This document shows positions 27,030 to 35,933 of a stretch of DNA of 64,000 nucleotides, piece after piece. The stretch spans positions 34,980 through 98,979 of the forward strand of contig JABSOY010000002.1 in assembly GCA_013215385.1 (NCBI GenBank), read 5' to 3'. Source of the DNA: Colwellia sp. (GTDB lineage Bacteria; Pseudomonadota; Gammaproteobacteria; Enterobacterales; Alteromonadaceae). Position 1 is the stretch's first letter, and each line of letters opens with the position of its first letter. Made by a program: the position numbers and the translations under genes. The notes beneath the pieces were generated by a model. The model ran no database searches, was not told the origin of the DNA, and saw only the letters and a program-made list of their open reading frames with translations.

Positions 27030-27776
27030 GTGAATCAATGGATCGTTAAGCCTAGGCCCTTACATAACCCAGAAATTAAATTATTATGCTTTCCTTATGC
27101 TGGTGGAGGTGTACCTGTATATTTTCCATGGAAAAATAAGTTAGGTAAAAATGTTGAGCTAAATATTGTACAGCTACCAGGAAGGGGAACGCACTTTTCA
27201 CAAGCCCCAATAGATAATATGGAAACTTTAGTTGAGTCATTACTGCCAGCAGTTAGCGATATACTTGATGGGAATTATGTGATTTTTGGCCATAGTGTAG
27301 GAAGTAGAATTGGTTTTGAACTTGTACGTCAAGCTATGGCAAAAGGGTTTCCCGCACCACTACATTTTTTTGCATCGGGTAGTTCAAGTCCTAAGCATAA
27401 ATGTTTAGAGAACAAAGTTCATGAACTACCAGATAATGAATTTATAAAAGAGCTCAAAGACATGGATGGGACTCCTTCTGAGGTATTAGAGAATCGTGAG
27501 CTTATGGAGTTATTTCTACCGACTTTACGTGCCGATTTTAAAATCGCAGAACAATATACATGTCATGAAAAATTTATCATTCCAACAACTATAACTGTTT
27601 TATCTGGTCGGGACGACAATATCTCGTCAGAACAATTACAGATGTGGGGAGATTTTTCTGAAAAATCAGAGGTGGTTATGTTTGATGGAGGTCATTTTTT
27701 CATTGACACTAATAAAGAACAAGTGATTGATATTGTATGTAATAGATTAGAAGATTACTTACATGTTCCTGCTTGA
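27030..27776 (+). CDS. Type II thioesterase of the NRPS cluster
   Basis: 248 aa. The family pattern is clear: LLCFPYAGGGVPVYFPW near the N-terminus, VQLPGRG, the nucleophile motif FGHSVGSRIGFE, the Asp region VLSGRDDNIS and the catalytic His in DGGHFFI. Type II thioesterases free carrier domains from stalled or wrong acyl groups and are usual companions of NRPS systems. The start is GTG at 27030, which gives the normal N-terminus of the family; the ribosome site (AGAG) is weak. It is divergent from exporter 2. Confidence 0.92.
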   Translation: MNQWIVKPRPLHNPEIKLLCFPYAGGGVPVYFPWKNKLGKNVELNIVQLPGRGTHFSQAPIDNMETLVESLLPAVSDILDGNYVIFGHSVGSRIGFELVRQAMAKGFPAPLHFFASGSSSPKHKCLENKVHELPDNEFIKELKDMDGTPSEVLENRELMELFLPTLRADFKIAEQYTCHEKFIIPTTITVLSGRDDNISSEQLQMWGDFSEKSEVVMFDGGHFFIDTNKEQVIDIVCNRLEDYLHVPA

Positions 27777-27851
27777 TTTACTGCTGTTCATTCCAAAATT
27801 CAACGTTGACTCGTTACAATGACAGTTTAAATCATATACACACTAGTTTGT

Positions 27852-27863
27852 CTCACGCGTGAT
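27852..27863. promoter_or_regulatory. Palindrome TCACGCGTGA, shared-motif site 2
   Basis: A 10-bp perfect palindrome within CTCACGCGTGAT, of the same pattern as the sites at 21781 and 56673-56712. It lies about 75 bases after the thioesterase stop. Confidence 0.3.
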
Positions 27864-27953
27864 ATATATTAAAATTGTACAAAGATAATCATATTTTTCA
27901 ATTGGGATAATGTGAATTGTGTCTTTTTTCTAGCATATTAATCCTATAGAGAT

Positions 27954-27991
27954 ATACCCAAACCACTTGAATCATCAAGTAGTTTGGGTAT
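27954..27991. terminator. Long inverted repeat, bidirectional terminator or dispersed repeat
   Basis: Arms 27954-27970 (beginning ATACCCAAAC) and 27975-27991 pair at 16 of 17 positions with a 4-base loop. It lies between convergent genes (thioesterase and the 132-aa membrane protein), so it fits a bidirectional terminator. The sequence also resembles short palindromic intergenic repeats that occur in many copies in marine gammaproteobacteria. Confidence 0.55.
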
Positions 27992-28139
27992 AAATAAATA
28001 TCTACTGACAGTTTTTGATTTATGCATCATAACCCGAGCTATATTCAATGGAATTTTACACTGAAAAAAGTCTCCTTATCTTGTAAAGAAGCAACTGGTT
28101 ATGAATAGTCACGATACATCTGATGATCTATATCAACAA

Positions 28140-28538
28140 TTATTGACTTCTCACTTCAGTCGTAGTCTGTCGCTTAGATAAATTCAGCGCTATAAGGCCC
28201 CCTAATGCTCCACCTAACACCTTAACGAGATGATCTAAAAAGTAATAAAAGTCATAATTTATTTCAATCATACCGGCGAGCTCTGCCGATATCGAAATAA
28301 GGAGATATGCCAGAACGGTTGCCAGACCTACTAAAGCTCCATGTAGTATTTGATTTGACGGTACGCTTCTTCCTACCCATAACCCACAAAGTAAAACGCC
28401 AATAAAAAGGGCTGAGGTTAACTCTACATCCGTAAGTGAATATTTTAACATTCCTTGAACAACCACGATGAGAGTGGCTAAAAATAATATCTCAAACGCG
28501 AAGCCAATAATTAGAATTCTTTTCAATGGTATTTTCAT
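28140..28538 (-). CDS. Four-helix membrane protein, 132 aa
   Basis: Four hydrophobic segments (IIGFAFEILFLATLIVVVQG; ALFIGVLLCGLWVG; HGALVGLATVLAYLLISISAELAG; VLGGALGGLIALNL) with a basic C-terminus. The Gly-rich last helices resemble small integral membrane proteins of the TIGR04086-like type, but I would not assign it. A ribosome site (GAGGAT) precedes the ATG at 28538. No functional link to the NRPS genes is visible. Confidence 0.65.
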   Translation of the reverse strand: MKIPLKRILIIGFAFEILFLATLIVVVQGMLKYSLTDVELTSALFIGVLLCGLWVGRSVPSNQILHGALVGLATVLAYLLISISAELAGMIEINYDFYYFLDHLVKVLGGALGGLIALNLSKRQTTTEVRSQ

Positions 28539-28704
28539 TTTTTATCTATCCTCTATATTTATACACTAGTTTATTTCTATTAGAATTCGGTAATATACTT
28601 TAGTTCGACTAGAACACCCTTGTCATAATCCAGTTGATTTATTAACTATTATTCGTACAACAAATAATGAGTAAATTTTGTTAATAGTTTCTTCTCGTAG
28701 ACTC

Positions 28705-29352
28705 TTACAGTTTTTCTATAACTATATCGAATTGATATTGAGTAAAATTAGTCGAAGTTCTCCCGATCATTTTTGCGGTCATAAGCTCTGTTTCTTGTGC
28801 CGTTTTTCGATTGATCAAGCCGTCTTGAGCGTTTAAAGGGTGATGAGGAAAGTACATCATGGTCATTAAAGGTACATAGCCTTCTTTACTTATTTTAAAA
28901 TGAATATGAGGCGTTCTAAACTCGGTGCCATCGCCTACAGGATAGGCACCTGGAGCAATCGTTTTGATTTTATATCGACCGTCAGCATCACTTTTAATGA
29001 TGGCCCAACCTTGAAAATCATTATCTAAAGGCGCAGGCTTATCGTCGTCAGGATGGTCGTATTTACCAAAGGTGTTTGCTTGCCAAATATCAATAGTCAT
29101 GTTTTCGATTGGCTTTGAATCTTGGTCGAGAATTTGACCAAATACTTCGATCAGCTCACCTTTTGCAATACTCGTTCTACCTTTTACCCTAGTGAGATCA
29201 GCATCTGTATCTTTTTGTGGTTTGACCGGATAAAAAGGGCCCTCCATTTCGCTAGGGGTAAGTAATTTAGCGTGTATGCTTGTAACAAATAAGCTGGCAG
29301 AAGTTCCTAAAGCAAAATTTTTGATAAAGCTACGCCGTTTTATGGATTTCAT
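28705..29352 (-). CDS. Intradiol ring-cleavage dioxygenase, Tat-exported
   Basis: 215 aa. A twin-arginine signal is visible (IKRRSFIKNFALGTSASLFVTSIHA), then the dioxygenase domain starting EMEGPFYPVKPQ. Family signatures are VFGQILDQDSKPIENMTIDIWQAN, Tyr in KYDHPDD, GAYPVG and the His pair in TPHIHFKIS, giving a Tyr/Tyr/His/His set for non-heme Fe(III) as in catechol and protocatechuate 3,4-dioxygenases. The Tat export is unusual for catabolic enzymes but common in this small extracytoplasmic group. AGGAG precedes the ATG at 29352. It is a lone gene, not near other aromatic degradation genes; the substrate is unknown. Confidence 0.88.
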   Translation of the reverse strand: MKSIKRRSFIKNFALGTSASLFVTSIHAKLLTPSEMEGPFYPVKPQKDTDADLTRVKGRTSIAKGELIEVFGQILDQDSKPIENMTIDIWQANTFGKYDHPDDDKPAPLDNDFQGWAIIKSDADGRYKIKTIAPGAYPVGDGTEFRTPHIHFKISKEGYVPLMTMMYFPHHPLNAQDGLINRKTAQETELMTAKMIGRTSTNFTQYQFDIVIEKL

Positions 29353-29645
29353 TTAATTTGTCTCCTAATTTAAAGATATAATATATTGTGGGCTCACACA
29401 TATGCTAGAAATTATTTATCAGCTTTATTGTGTTTAGCAATCACATTAGCAATAAACTATCGTGGATATTAACAATTACTATGTTTTGATAAATGCATAA
29501 GATTTTTAATTTATAGTAAAGAATAAGATTAACTTAATAAAGGATTATTTATCTTTTTTAACATTGCCTCCACGACTATCGGATAACTATCCATGCCATT
29601 TTCTTTTTAAAGCTTAGTTTCAAGTTTGAAGTGCGACAAAAGTAA

Positions 29646-30020
29646 TTATTCATTAAAGCATTCCTCTGGTGTTTTATAACCTAGTCGCTTTCTTGGTCTG
29701 TATTTAATTTAGCTGCGATGATATTGCATCGTTGCTGAGTTAACCCTTTCATCGATGTTCCTTTAACCAAATATTGTCTTATCAAACCGTTGGTGTTTTC
29801 ATTCGTTCCGCGTTCCCAGGAGTGATGTGGATTAGCGAAGTAATAAGGGCAGTTAGTCGCTTCTTCTACTTTCTTATATTGATGGAATTCCGTACCGTTA
29901 TCAGAGGTTATTGTTTTAAATTGCTCAGGCATTTTATTCATGAGTTTAATCGTTCGTTTGTTCGTTGATTTCGTCGTTTTATCTTGATTATACAGGGTTA
30001 ACGCATCATTAATTCTAAAC
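29646..30020 (-). pseudogene. IS30-family transposase remnant
   Basis: The minus strand encodes the C-terminal part of an IS30-type DDE transposase: TITSDNGTEFHQY with the second Asp, then PYYFANPHHSWERGTNENTNGLIRQYLVKG with the catalytic Glu region. The frame then shifts after KLNT; in the shifted frame RPRKRLGYKTPEECFNE completes the usual IS30 C-terminus, ending at 29646. The N-terminal half including the helix-turn-helix and first Asp is missing. So it is both truncated and frameshifted, and no terminal repeats are seen. It marks past insertion near the left side of the core NRPS genes. Confidence 0.85.
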
Positions 30021-30671
30021 CTTCAACCGAACAGTAATATAGTATGAAGCTACTACTTATGGTGAATGATTGCTGTGTATGCTCAACGTGCGTGTTTAAA
30101 TAGACAAAAAACATTTATACCCATGAGGCATGCTTTCCACGAAAATTGTGTTTTCATATTATTGTTTTAATGGTTGATGTTTTGATAAAAATAACCTAGG
30201 ATATTTTTAATTATTTATCAATTGAATTTCGTGTCTATTTGTAATTATGGATAATACATTGTTATATCTTTAGTTTTAATGCGGGTATTTATTGATAGCT
30301 AAGGATTAAAAATCGTGAAGAATTTTGCTAAAGAAATTTATCATCGCAGTTGAGGTGATTTTCAAATATATATCTATAGTGTTTTTTTATCTATGTATCC
30401 GCAAGGTTTACACAAGTTTTATTCTATCATAGTTGGGAAACATTGAATGAGCAAACATACTATCATAGTATGGTGTTGTTCTATTTCAGTTTTATCTATG
30501 ATTAACGAATTTTTTACTCAAACAAAATAAAAGAGTAATAAAACATAACATATAACAATCTGTTTAATATGACTCCAAAAGTTGGGCCATCGCTACGTGA
30601 TTGCAGCCTACTTTTTCCACAAATTAACGGGACGTTATGTCAAAATAACAAGGTTCTTCGGGTAGTATATT
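30021..30671. other. 650-bp gene-free region upstream of the TonB-like gene
   Basis: AT-rich stretch with no convincing gene. A 17-base palindrome CATACTAT-C-ATAGTATG lies at 30456-30472, and part of it (CTATCATAG) also occurs about 37 bases earlier. It may be an operator for the following gene. I see nothing else. Confidence 0.4.
30456..30472. promoter_or_regulatory. Palindrome CATACTAT-C-ATAGTATG
   Basis: A perfect 8-bp inverted repeat with a single central base about 200 bases upstream of the TonB-like gene; a partial copy (CTATCATAG) lies at about 30424. Operator-like but unassigned. Confidence 0.3.
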
Positions 30672-31169
30672 ATGAAAAATTATCAAACCTTAATGATAGG
30701 CTCGCTTGTAGTGATTTCTACATGTTTTAACTGTGTGACGCTGGCAGAAGAAAATGATATGAGGGTATTACCTTCAACGTTAGAAACATTTAATTTAATG
30801 GATCTAAAATCTACCGATAGTGACACTAGTGGACAAGAAATAAAGGTGTCACCAATTACTAGTACTACGCAAACACACATTAAAGATAACCTTTTCGTAA
30901 TAGGCAAAGAAATACAAAAGCATTGGGCAAAACCGCATTCAGCCAGGTATGGAATGGCAGTAGTTCTAGAGGTTTCTTTAATGCCGACAGGACATTTAGT
31001 AAATATAACTATAGCTGAATCAAGTGGCAATCAAGAATTTGATAAAAGCGTGATTCAAGCTGCCCAACATGCTTCGCCGTTCAAGGTACTTACGAAAATT
31101 AAGAGTGAGATGTTTGAAAGGCACTTCAAAAAAATCAAGCTAAAATTCAATCCAGCTGATTATTGGTAA
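30672..31169 (+). CDS. Exported TonB/TolA C-terminal-domain protein
   Basis: 165 aa. An N-terminal signal (LMIGSLVVISTCFNCVTLA) precedes about 60 polar residues and a TonB/TolA-like C-terminal domain: EIQKHWAKPHSARYGMAVVLEVSLMPTGHLVNITIAESSGNQEFDKSVIQAAQHASPF. The proline-rich spacer and ExbD-contacting helix of real TonB are not evident, so it is more like a periplasmic TolA-C-type protein than an energy transducer. It stands just before the first hydroxylase gene, with about 160 bases between; a role in product uptake or export is possible but unproven. Confidence 0.75.
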   Translation: MKNYQTLMIGSLVVISTCFNCVTLAEENDMRVLPSTLETFNLMDLKSTDSDTSGQEIKVSPITSTTQTHIKDNLFVIGKEIQKHWAKPHSARYGMAVVLEVSLMPTGHLVNITIAESSGNQEFDKSVIQAAQHASPFKVLTKIKSEMFERHFKKIKLKFNPADYW

Positions 31170-31332
31170 GAGATATAACAAGTTAGGTTGCAAAGGTCGC
31201 TACTGCTGAATTTCAATGTCGTGGCAGTTTAACCTCTGGTGTGACATCTAAACTAAACGAGCAAGAGCATGTGGCGGCTTGTGCTCAAAACCTATGTTAA
31301 CTATTTTAAGTTAATGTATAAGGATAAGTATC

Positions 31333-32349
31333 GTGAATCTAAACATCTCTACTATTAGAGAAGCCGAGAGCTCTGTAACAATAAGTTTTATTTCGCCGGA
31401 ACAGAGCTTACCACTTGTTATTACAGCAAAAGACAATTCTATAGACTTAATAGAGTGGGCTGAAAAAAATAAGCCATACATTACAGCAAATAAAGAAAAG
31501 TATGGCGCAGTGTTATTTCGAGGCTTTGACATAAACTCGGCAGAAAAGTTTGAGAAAGTGATTAAATCAACTAGCTCTCAAGCCATTGAATACCTCGAGC
31601 GCTCTTCGCCAAGGGAAACTGTTTCAGGAAATGTCTATACATCCACCTCGCAACCAAAAGAGAGTGATATATTCTTACATACAGAGCAATCATTTAATTT
31701 ATCATTTCCGTTGAACATTTATTTTAATTGCCATACAGTTGCTCAATCAGGAGGTTGTACGCCATTAGCAGATACTCGTAAAATTTTCCAGCGTATCCCC
31801 GAGGACATTAGAAATAACTTGATTGCAAAAAGTTATTTATATCAACGCAATTTTATGAAGTTTATGTCTGTTAGTTGGCAGGATTGCTATCAAACCGAAG
31901 ATAAAAAGCATGTTGAAAAATACTGTAGTGATAACCGAATTGATTTATCTTGGGGGAATGAGGATATAACATTGACAACAAGACAGATAAGGCCTGTAGT
32001 ATCGAAGCATCCTGAAACAAATGAAAACTGTTGGTTTAATCATTGTACTTTTTTTAATTTGGCGACATTAGATCCTAATATACAGAAATATCTTTGTAAT
32101 TCTTATAGCGATCAAGAATTACCTAATCATACTTTTTATGGCGATGGTTCACCTATAGAGCCAGAAGTAATAGAAATATTGATGAAAGCTTATAAAGCTG
32201 AAAAGGTTACTTTTCAATGGCAAGCAGGAGATGTATTAATGGTTGATAACATGCTAGTTGCTCATGGTCGAGAGTCCTATGAGGGAGAGCGTCTAGTACT
32301 TACATGTATGTCTGAGCCTCGGAGCCTTGATGAAGTTAAAGTCGCATAA
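31333..32349 (+). CDS. SyrP-like Fe(II)/2-oxoglutarate hydroxylase (TauD family), copy 1
   Basis: 338 aa. The GTG start at 31333 has AAGGA eight bases upstream. Domain motifs: GAVLFRGFDINSAEKF, the H-x-E iron pair in FLHTEQSFN, PLADTRKIFQRIP, WFNHCTFFN and the distal His with the 2-oxoglutarate-binding Arg in LVAHGRESYEGERLV. H-x-E rather than H-x-D is usual for the clavaminate synthase/SyrP group. SyrP hydroxylates Asp bound to an NRPS carrier domain, giving 3-hydroxy-Asp. This protein is paralogous to the one at 59274-60299. Given the position at the head of the biosynthetic genes, tailoring of a carrier-bound residue is the likely role; the exact substrate is open. Confidence 0.88.
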   Translation: MNLNISTIREAESSVTISFISPEQSLPLVITAKDNSIDLIEWAEKNKPYITANKEKYGAVLFRGFDINSAEKFEKVIKSTSSQAIEYLERSSPRETVSGNVYTSTSQPKESDIFLHTEQSFNLSFPLNIYFNCHTVAQSGGCTPLADTRKIFQRIPEDIRNNLIAKSYLYQRNFMKFMSVSWQDCYQTEDKKHVEKYCSDNRIDLSWGNEDITLTTRQIRPVVSKHPETNENCWFNHCTFFNLATLDPNIQKYLCNSYSDQELPNHTFYGDGSPIEPEVIEILMKAYKAEKVTFQWQAGDVLMVDNMLVAHGRESYEGERLVLTCMSEPRSLDEVKVA

Positions 32350-32430
32350 TAAACATTGAAAAATTATGCCGTCTTTTTTATAGATTGCCAATATCCAACA
32401 CATTCGAGAATTATTAGGATTACAATAGTT

Positions 32431-33294
32431 ATGATAGTAGAGCGTGATAAGTTTGATGCAGCGGAGTTTAAAAAGTCATTTTTAAATCGGCAAACGGTTT
32501 TATATTCAGCTCACCTTCAATCTTGGCCGGCATTTGAAAAATGGGATGTTGAATATTTTGCCGATAATTACTCTGAGGTACCCGTTGTGGTCAAGACATT
32601 TGCTACCAACGACCTCAAGGTCGAATACATGTCTATGTCAAGTTATCTTAAACGAGTGGCACAATTTAAATCCTCTGGGGTCAAAGGTGAATTCGGACCT
32701 TACTGTCATGATATTCCTATTTTTGTACTGGCTAATCAGTTGGTGGAGGATATAGGCGAATTTCCTTGTGAGATATTGCCACGATGGTATGGACAAGATT
32801 GGTCTCGTTATGTCCAGTTCTTTATGTCGGTAAAAGACGCGGTAACCCCTTTGCATTTTGATACCTTAATGACCAGTAACCTGTTTTTTCAAATAAAGGG
32901 CACTAAACGGTTTACCATCATTAAACCAAAAGATGGCAAATATTGTTACCGCAAAGGTTGGCGATGGTTTGATGTTGATCCGGAATCACCTGATTTTGAC
33001 AAACACCCAAACTTCAAAAATGTAACGATCGAAACAGTTGATGTAAAAGCAGGTGACATGTTTTATATGCCCCCAGGGACCTTACATCATGTTCGTTCTC
33101 TGGATGATTGTATTTCATTTAATGTTGATTTTCATACAGTAAGCAGTGCACTTAAAACTTTTCTCTATATTCCAAATGGTATGCCTCGAGAAAATGTTAC
33201 TTACAATTATTTAAGTCTTCGCGCACTTTTGTTTAAGGCAGAAAGTGATAAATTATATAAGAGGTATAAGTCATACCTCAGCTATGTTTCTTAG
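32431..33294 (+). CDS. JmjC/cupin-8-type Fe(II)/2-oxoglutarate oxygenase
   Basis: About 287 aa. Iron motifs are PLHFDTLMTSNLFFQIKG (H-x-D) and the distal His in MPPGTLHHVRSL, within a cupin fold; FTIIKPKD is the Lys region expected for 2-oxoglutarate. I take the ATG at 32431 (AGGA 11 bases upstream) rather than a TTG at 32356 that would add 25 residues. Cupin-8/JmjC enzymes hydroxylate amino-acid side chains, free or in peptides, and several are found in NRPS clusters. It follows the SyrP-like gene and precedes a VOC enzyme, all in one direction. Confidence 0.85.
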   Translation: MIVERDKFDAAEFKKSFLNRQTVLYSAHLQSWPAFEKWDVEYFADNYSEVPVVVKTFATNDLKVEYMSMSSYLKRVAQFKSSGVKGEFGPYCHDIPIFVLANQLVEDIGEFPCEILPRWYGQDWSRYVQFFMSVKDAVTPLHFDTLMTSNLFFQIKGTKRFTIIKPKDGKYCYRKGWRWFDVDPESPDFDKHPNFKNVTIETVDVKAGDMFYMPPGTLHHVRSLDDCISFNVDFHTVSSALKTFLYIPNGMPRENVTYNYLSLRALLFKAESDKLYKRYKSYLSYVS

Positions 33295-33414
33295 GCTTTG
33301 CCGTTACTCGTTTCAGAATTTGATAAAAGTTCCCGAATAGACCAATGAATATTATGTTCATACCGTTTCTGGTTATGACCTATGGACGCATTTACTTAAT
33401 TAAGGGCATAAGTA

Positions 33415-33906
33415 ATGAAAAAATTATACAAACTACCCGCAAGAATCGATCATATAGCTATTGCTGTAGTGGATTTAGATGAAGCTTTATTTTTATATGA
33501 AGGAATTTTGGGTTTTGAATTATTAAAGAAAAGAGAAGTTAAAGGTGAATTTTCTGGGATGATCGCTGCCGAACTTGATGCACATGGCTTTAATATTGTG
33601 CTTATTCAGGGGACTGGTGAGACGTCTCAGGTTAGCCAGTATGTTAATGAGTATGGCCCTGGGGTTCAACACATTGCGATTGAAGTTGAAGATATGGACA
33701 GTTTGGTCGAAACATTAGAAAGCAAGGGCATGGAATTTGCCACCAATATTATCAACGGTAAAAACCTGATGCAGATTTTTACAAAACGTAATCGAAATTG
33801 TGGAATGATGTTCGAATTTATCAAAAAACTAAATAGTGACTCCGAATTTGAAAAAAACAGTATACAAGACTTATTTGAACAACTTGAGGCCAACGGAGCT
33901 TACTAA
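33415..33906 (+). CDS. VOC-fold metalloenzyme, HPPD/methylmalonyl-CoA epimerase-like
   Basis: 163 aa. Two beta-alpha-beta-beta-beta repeats with the metal ligands in IDHIAIAV, VQHIAIEV and MMFEFI (His, His, Glu). The wording SQYVNEYGPGVQHIAIEVEDM resembles 4-hydroxyphenylpyruvate dioxygenase, and the short single-domain length resembles methylmalonyl-CoA epimerase. So it could be an epimerase, a dioxygenase or a lyase acting on a small acid. It is two bases upstream of the fatty acyl-AMP ligase gene and surely co-transcribed, so it probably supplies or modifies a building block. Confidence 0.8.
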   Translation: MKKLYKLPARIDHIAIAVVDLDEALFLYEGILGFELLKKREVKGEFSGMIAAELDAHGFNIVLIQGTGETSQVSQYVNEYGPGVQHIAIEVEDMDSLVETLESKGMEFATNIINGKNLMQIFTKRNRNCGMMFEFIKKLNSDSEFEKNSIQDLFEQLEANGAY

Positions 33907-33908
33907 TA

Positions 33909-35933
33909 ATGCAATATGTAAATAACATCGTCGAGTGTCTTTATCATAACTCGATTGAAAAACCTGATGAAGTCGCCTATGAGTTTGTTACCGATTTGTC
34001 TCTGCCAACAGAAACAATAACTTATCATCAACTGTATACAGATGTTTGTCAGATTGCCAAGAACTTGTTGAATAACATTACTCCGGGAGATTGTATTTTA
34101 TTACTTTACCCGCCAGGTATTGAATATATTAAGGCATTTTTTGCCTGTGTGATGGCTGGCGTGGTGGCAATACCACTTTATCCGCCGAAGAAAAATAGCA
34201 AGTCTGATAAAGTCTTTATTGTTGCCCTTGCATCGAAAGCAAAATTCGCGTTAACCAGTGAAAAAGAGTTACCGATTATTACCGCATTTTGGGGTGAAAA
34301 TTGTGACTCCAAAATGAATTTTGTCAATACGAATGAACTCATTAAGGGGCAAAGTAATAGAATAGAACCATTGCCAGGTGTAAGTAGTGAAAAACCTGCA
34401 TTTTTACAATATACCTCTGGCTCAACAGGAGCTCCTAAAGGGGTGGTGATTACCCAGGGAAATATTCTGGCAAATACAAAATATCTTGAGCGCTTATCGG
34501 GTGCAAATGGAAAAGATATTTTTGTAAACTGGCTACCTCTATTTCATGATTTGGGCTTAGTAACATCCATTTTGTTACCAGCATATTTGGGCTGTAAATC
34601 AGTATTAATGGCGCCGGCGACGTTTGTGCGTAACCCTGTAATATGGCTTAAGGCAATGACTCGGTTTGGTGGAACCATTGGAGGTGCACCTAACTTTGCT
34701 TATGATTTATGTACGGATAAAATTGCTAAAAAAGACATGGCTGACGTTGACTTGTCAAAGTGGCGGATAGCCTATAATGCGGCGGAGCCGGTAAAATATG
34801 AAACCATAACTCGTTTTGTTAAACACTTTTCTTCCACCGGTTTTAAGCTGGACAGTTTTTATCCCAGTTATGGCATGGCCGAATCAACAGCTTTTATTAC
34901 CGGTGGTCATGGTAACGATAAACTTGTGACCATTTCGATTGATAAAAAAGCATTGGCAGACAATAAGGTGATCATTCTTAATGATAGTTTGGATGACAGT
35001 ATAAATGACAATGTTGAGGACAAAATTGATTTTGTCGGTAACGGGTTAACAGACGAAGACCATCACTTGAAGATTGTCAATCCTCAAACACGGGAAGTGA
35101 TGCCATACGGTGAAATAGGTGAAGTATGGTTCACTGGACCCAGTTTATCACCAGGTTATTGGTTACTTGACGAGGTTTCAAAACAGGCTTTTGGCAATAC
35201 TTTAAAATCAGATGATGGTCGGAACTATCTGCAAACTGGTGATTTAGGGTTTATTTCAGGTAAGCATCTTTATGTCACTGGCCGTAGCAAAGACATGATC
35301 ATATTAAAGGGCAAAAATTATTACCCTCAAGATATAGAATCGACCATTCAATATTGCCATGATGATATTCATTCTGGTTATGCTGCGGCTTTTGAGGTTG
35401 ACGAAAAATTGGTTGTTGTCACTGAAATAAAACGGGGTTCAATGAAGACGCTGGAACCAAGATTACTGGTGCAGGAAATTGCCCGCAGCATATATAGCCA
35501 GCACAATATTTCAGTTGACGATGTTGTATTACTTCGACCTTTTAAAATTCCAATGACTTCCAGTGGTAAAATTCGTCGTAGACAAACTAAACAATTGTAC
35601 CAGGCAGGTCAATTACCCAGCTTGTATCAAAAAGTAAGTCGTGAAGAGGCTATCAAGCCTACTGGCGAAGTGGAAAATGTCGTTCATTCCATTTGGAGTC
35701 GTGTGCTTGATATTTCAGAAATCTGTGTGAACAGAGGTTTTTTTGAACTGGGCGGAGATTCAATAAAAGCGATAGAGATTGTCGCAGCTATTAATGAGCA
35801 ATATAAATCTCATCAGCTTGATGAAAACAAAATTTTAGAGTGCACCAGTATTAATGAAATGGCACAGTTTATTACTTTATCGTTAATGAAAAGTGCTCGA
35901 ACAACAAAGATCGCAGGAGCAATCAGAATATGA
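33909..35933 (+). CDS. Fatty acyl-AMP ligase fused to a carrier protein
   Basis: 674 aa. An adenylate-forming domain (1 to about 570) has FLQYTSGSTGAPKGVVITQGNI, the FAAL signature NWLPLFHDLGLVTSILLP, YGMAESTAF and TGDLGFISGKHLYVTGRSKDMIILKGKNYYPQDIE. The ~20-residue insertion expected of FAALs, which prevents CoA ligation, follows. A carrier domain ends the protein with FFELGGDSIKA, phosphopantetheine Ser at about 618. The enzyme activates a fatty acid and loads it on its own carrier, so it starts an acylated peptide. Its TGA overlaps the ATG of the first NRPS gene by four bases (ATGA), showing direct coupling. Confidence 0.93.
   Translation: MQYVNNIVECLYHNSIEKPDEVAYEFVTDLSLPTETITYHQLYTDVCQIAKNLLNNITPGDCILLLYPPGIEYIKAFFACVMAGVVAIPLYPPKKNSKSDKVFIVALASKAKFALTSEKELPIITAFWGENCDSKMNFVNTNELIKGQSNRIEPLPGVSSEKPAFLQYTSGSTGAPKGVVITQGNILANTKYLERLSGANGKDIFVNWLPLFHDLGLVTSILLPAYLGCKSVLMAPATFVRNPVIWLKAMTRFGGTIGGAPNFAYDLCTDKIAKKDMADVDLSKWRIAYNAAEPVKYETITRFVKHFSSTGFKLDSFYPSYGMAESTAFITGGHGNDKLVTISIDKKALADNKVIILNDSLDDSINDNVEDKIDFVGNGLTDEDHHLKIVNPQTREVMPYGEIGEVWFTGPSLSPGYWLLDEVSKQAFGNTLKSDDGRNYLQTGDLGFISGKHLYVTGRSKDMIILKGKNYYPQDIESTIQYCHDDIHSGYAAAFEVDEKLVVVTEIKRGSMKTLEPRLLVQEIARSIYSQHNISVDDVVLLRPFKIPMTSSGKIRRRQTKQLYQAGQLPSLYQKVSREEAIKPTGEVENVVHSIWSRVLDISEICVNRGFFELGGDSIKAIEIVAAINEQYKSHQLDENKILECTSINEMAQFITLSLMKSARTTKIAGAIRI

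Larger units (their letters stand above)
27777..28139. other. Intergenic region after the thioesterase gene
   Basis: This 363-bp convergent gap holds a CTCACGCGTGAT palindrome (27852-27863) and a strong inverted repeat (27954-27991), both listed separately. No convincing gene is seen. Confidence 0.5.

Noticed and set aside
29774..29968. Plus-strand 64-codon frame across the IS30 remnant
   Set aside because: It is the antisense of clear transposase motifs on the minus strand.
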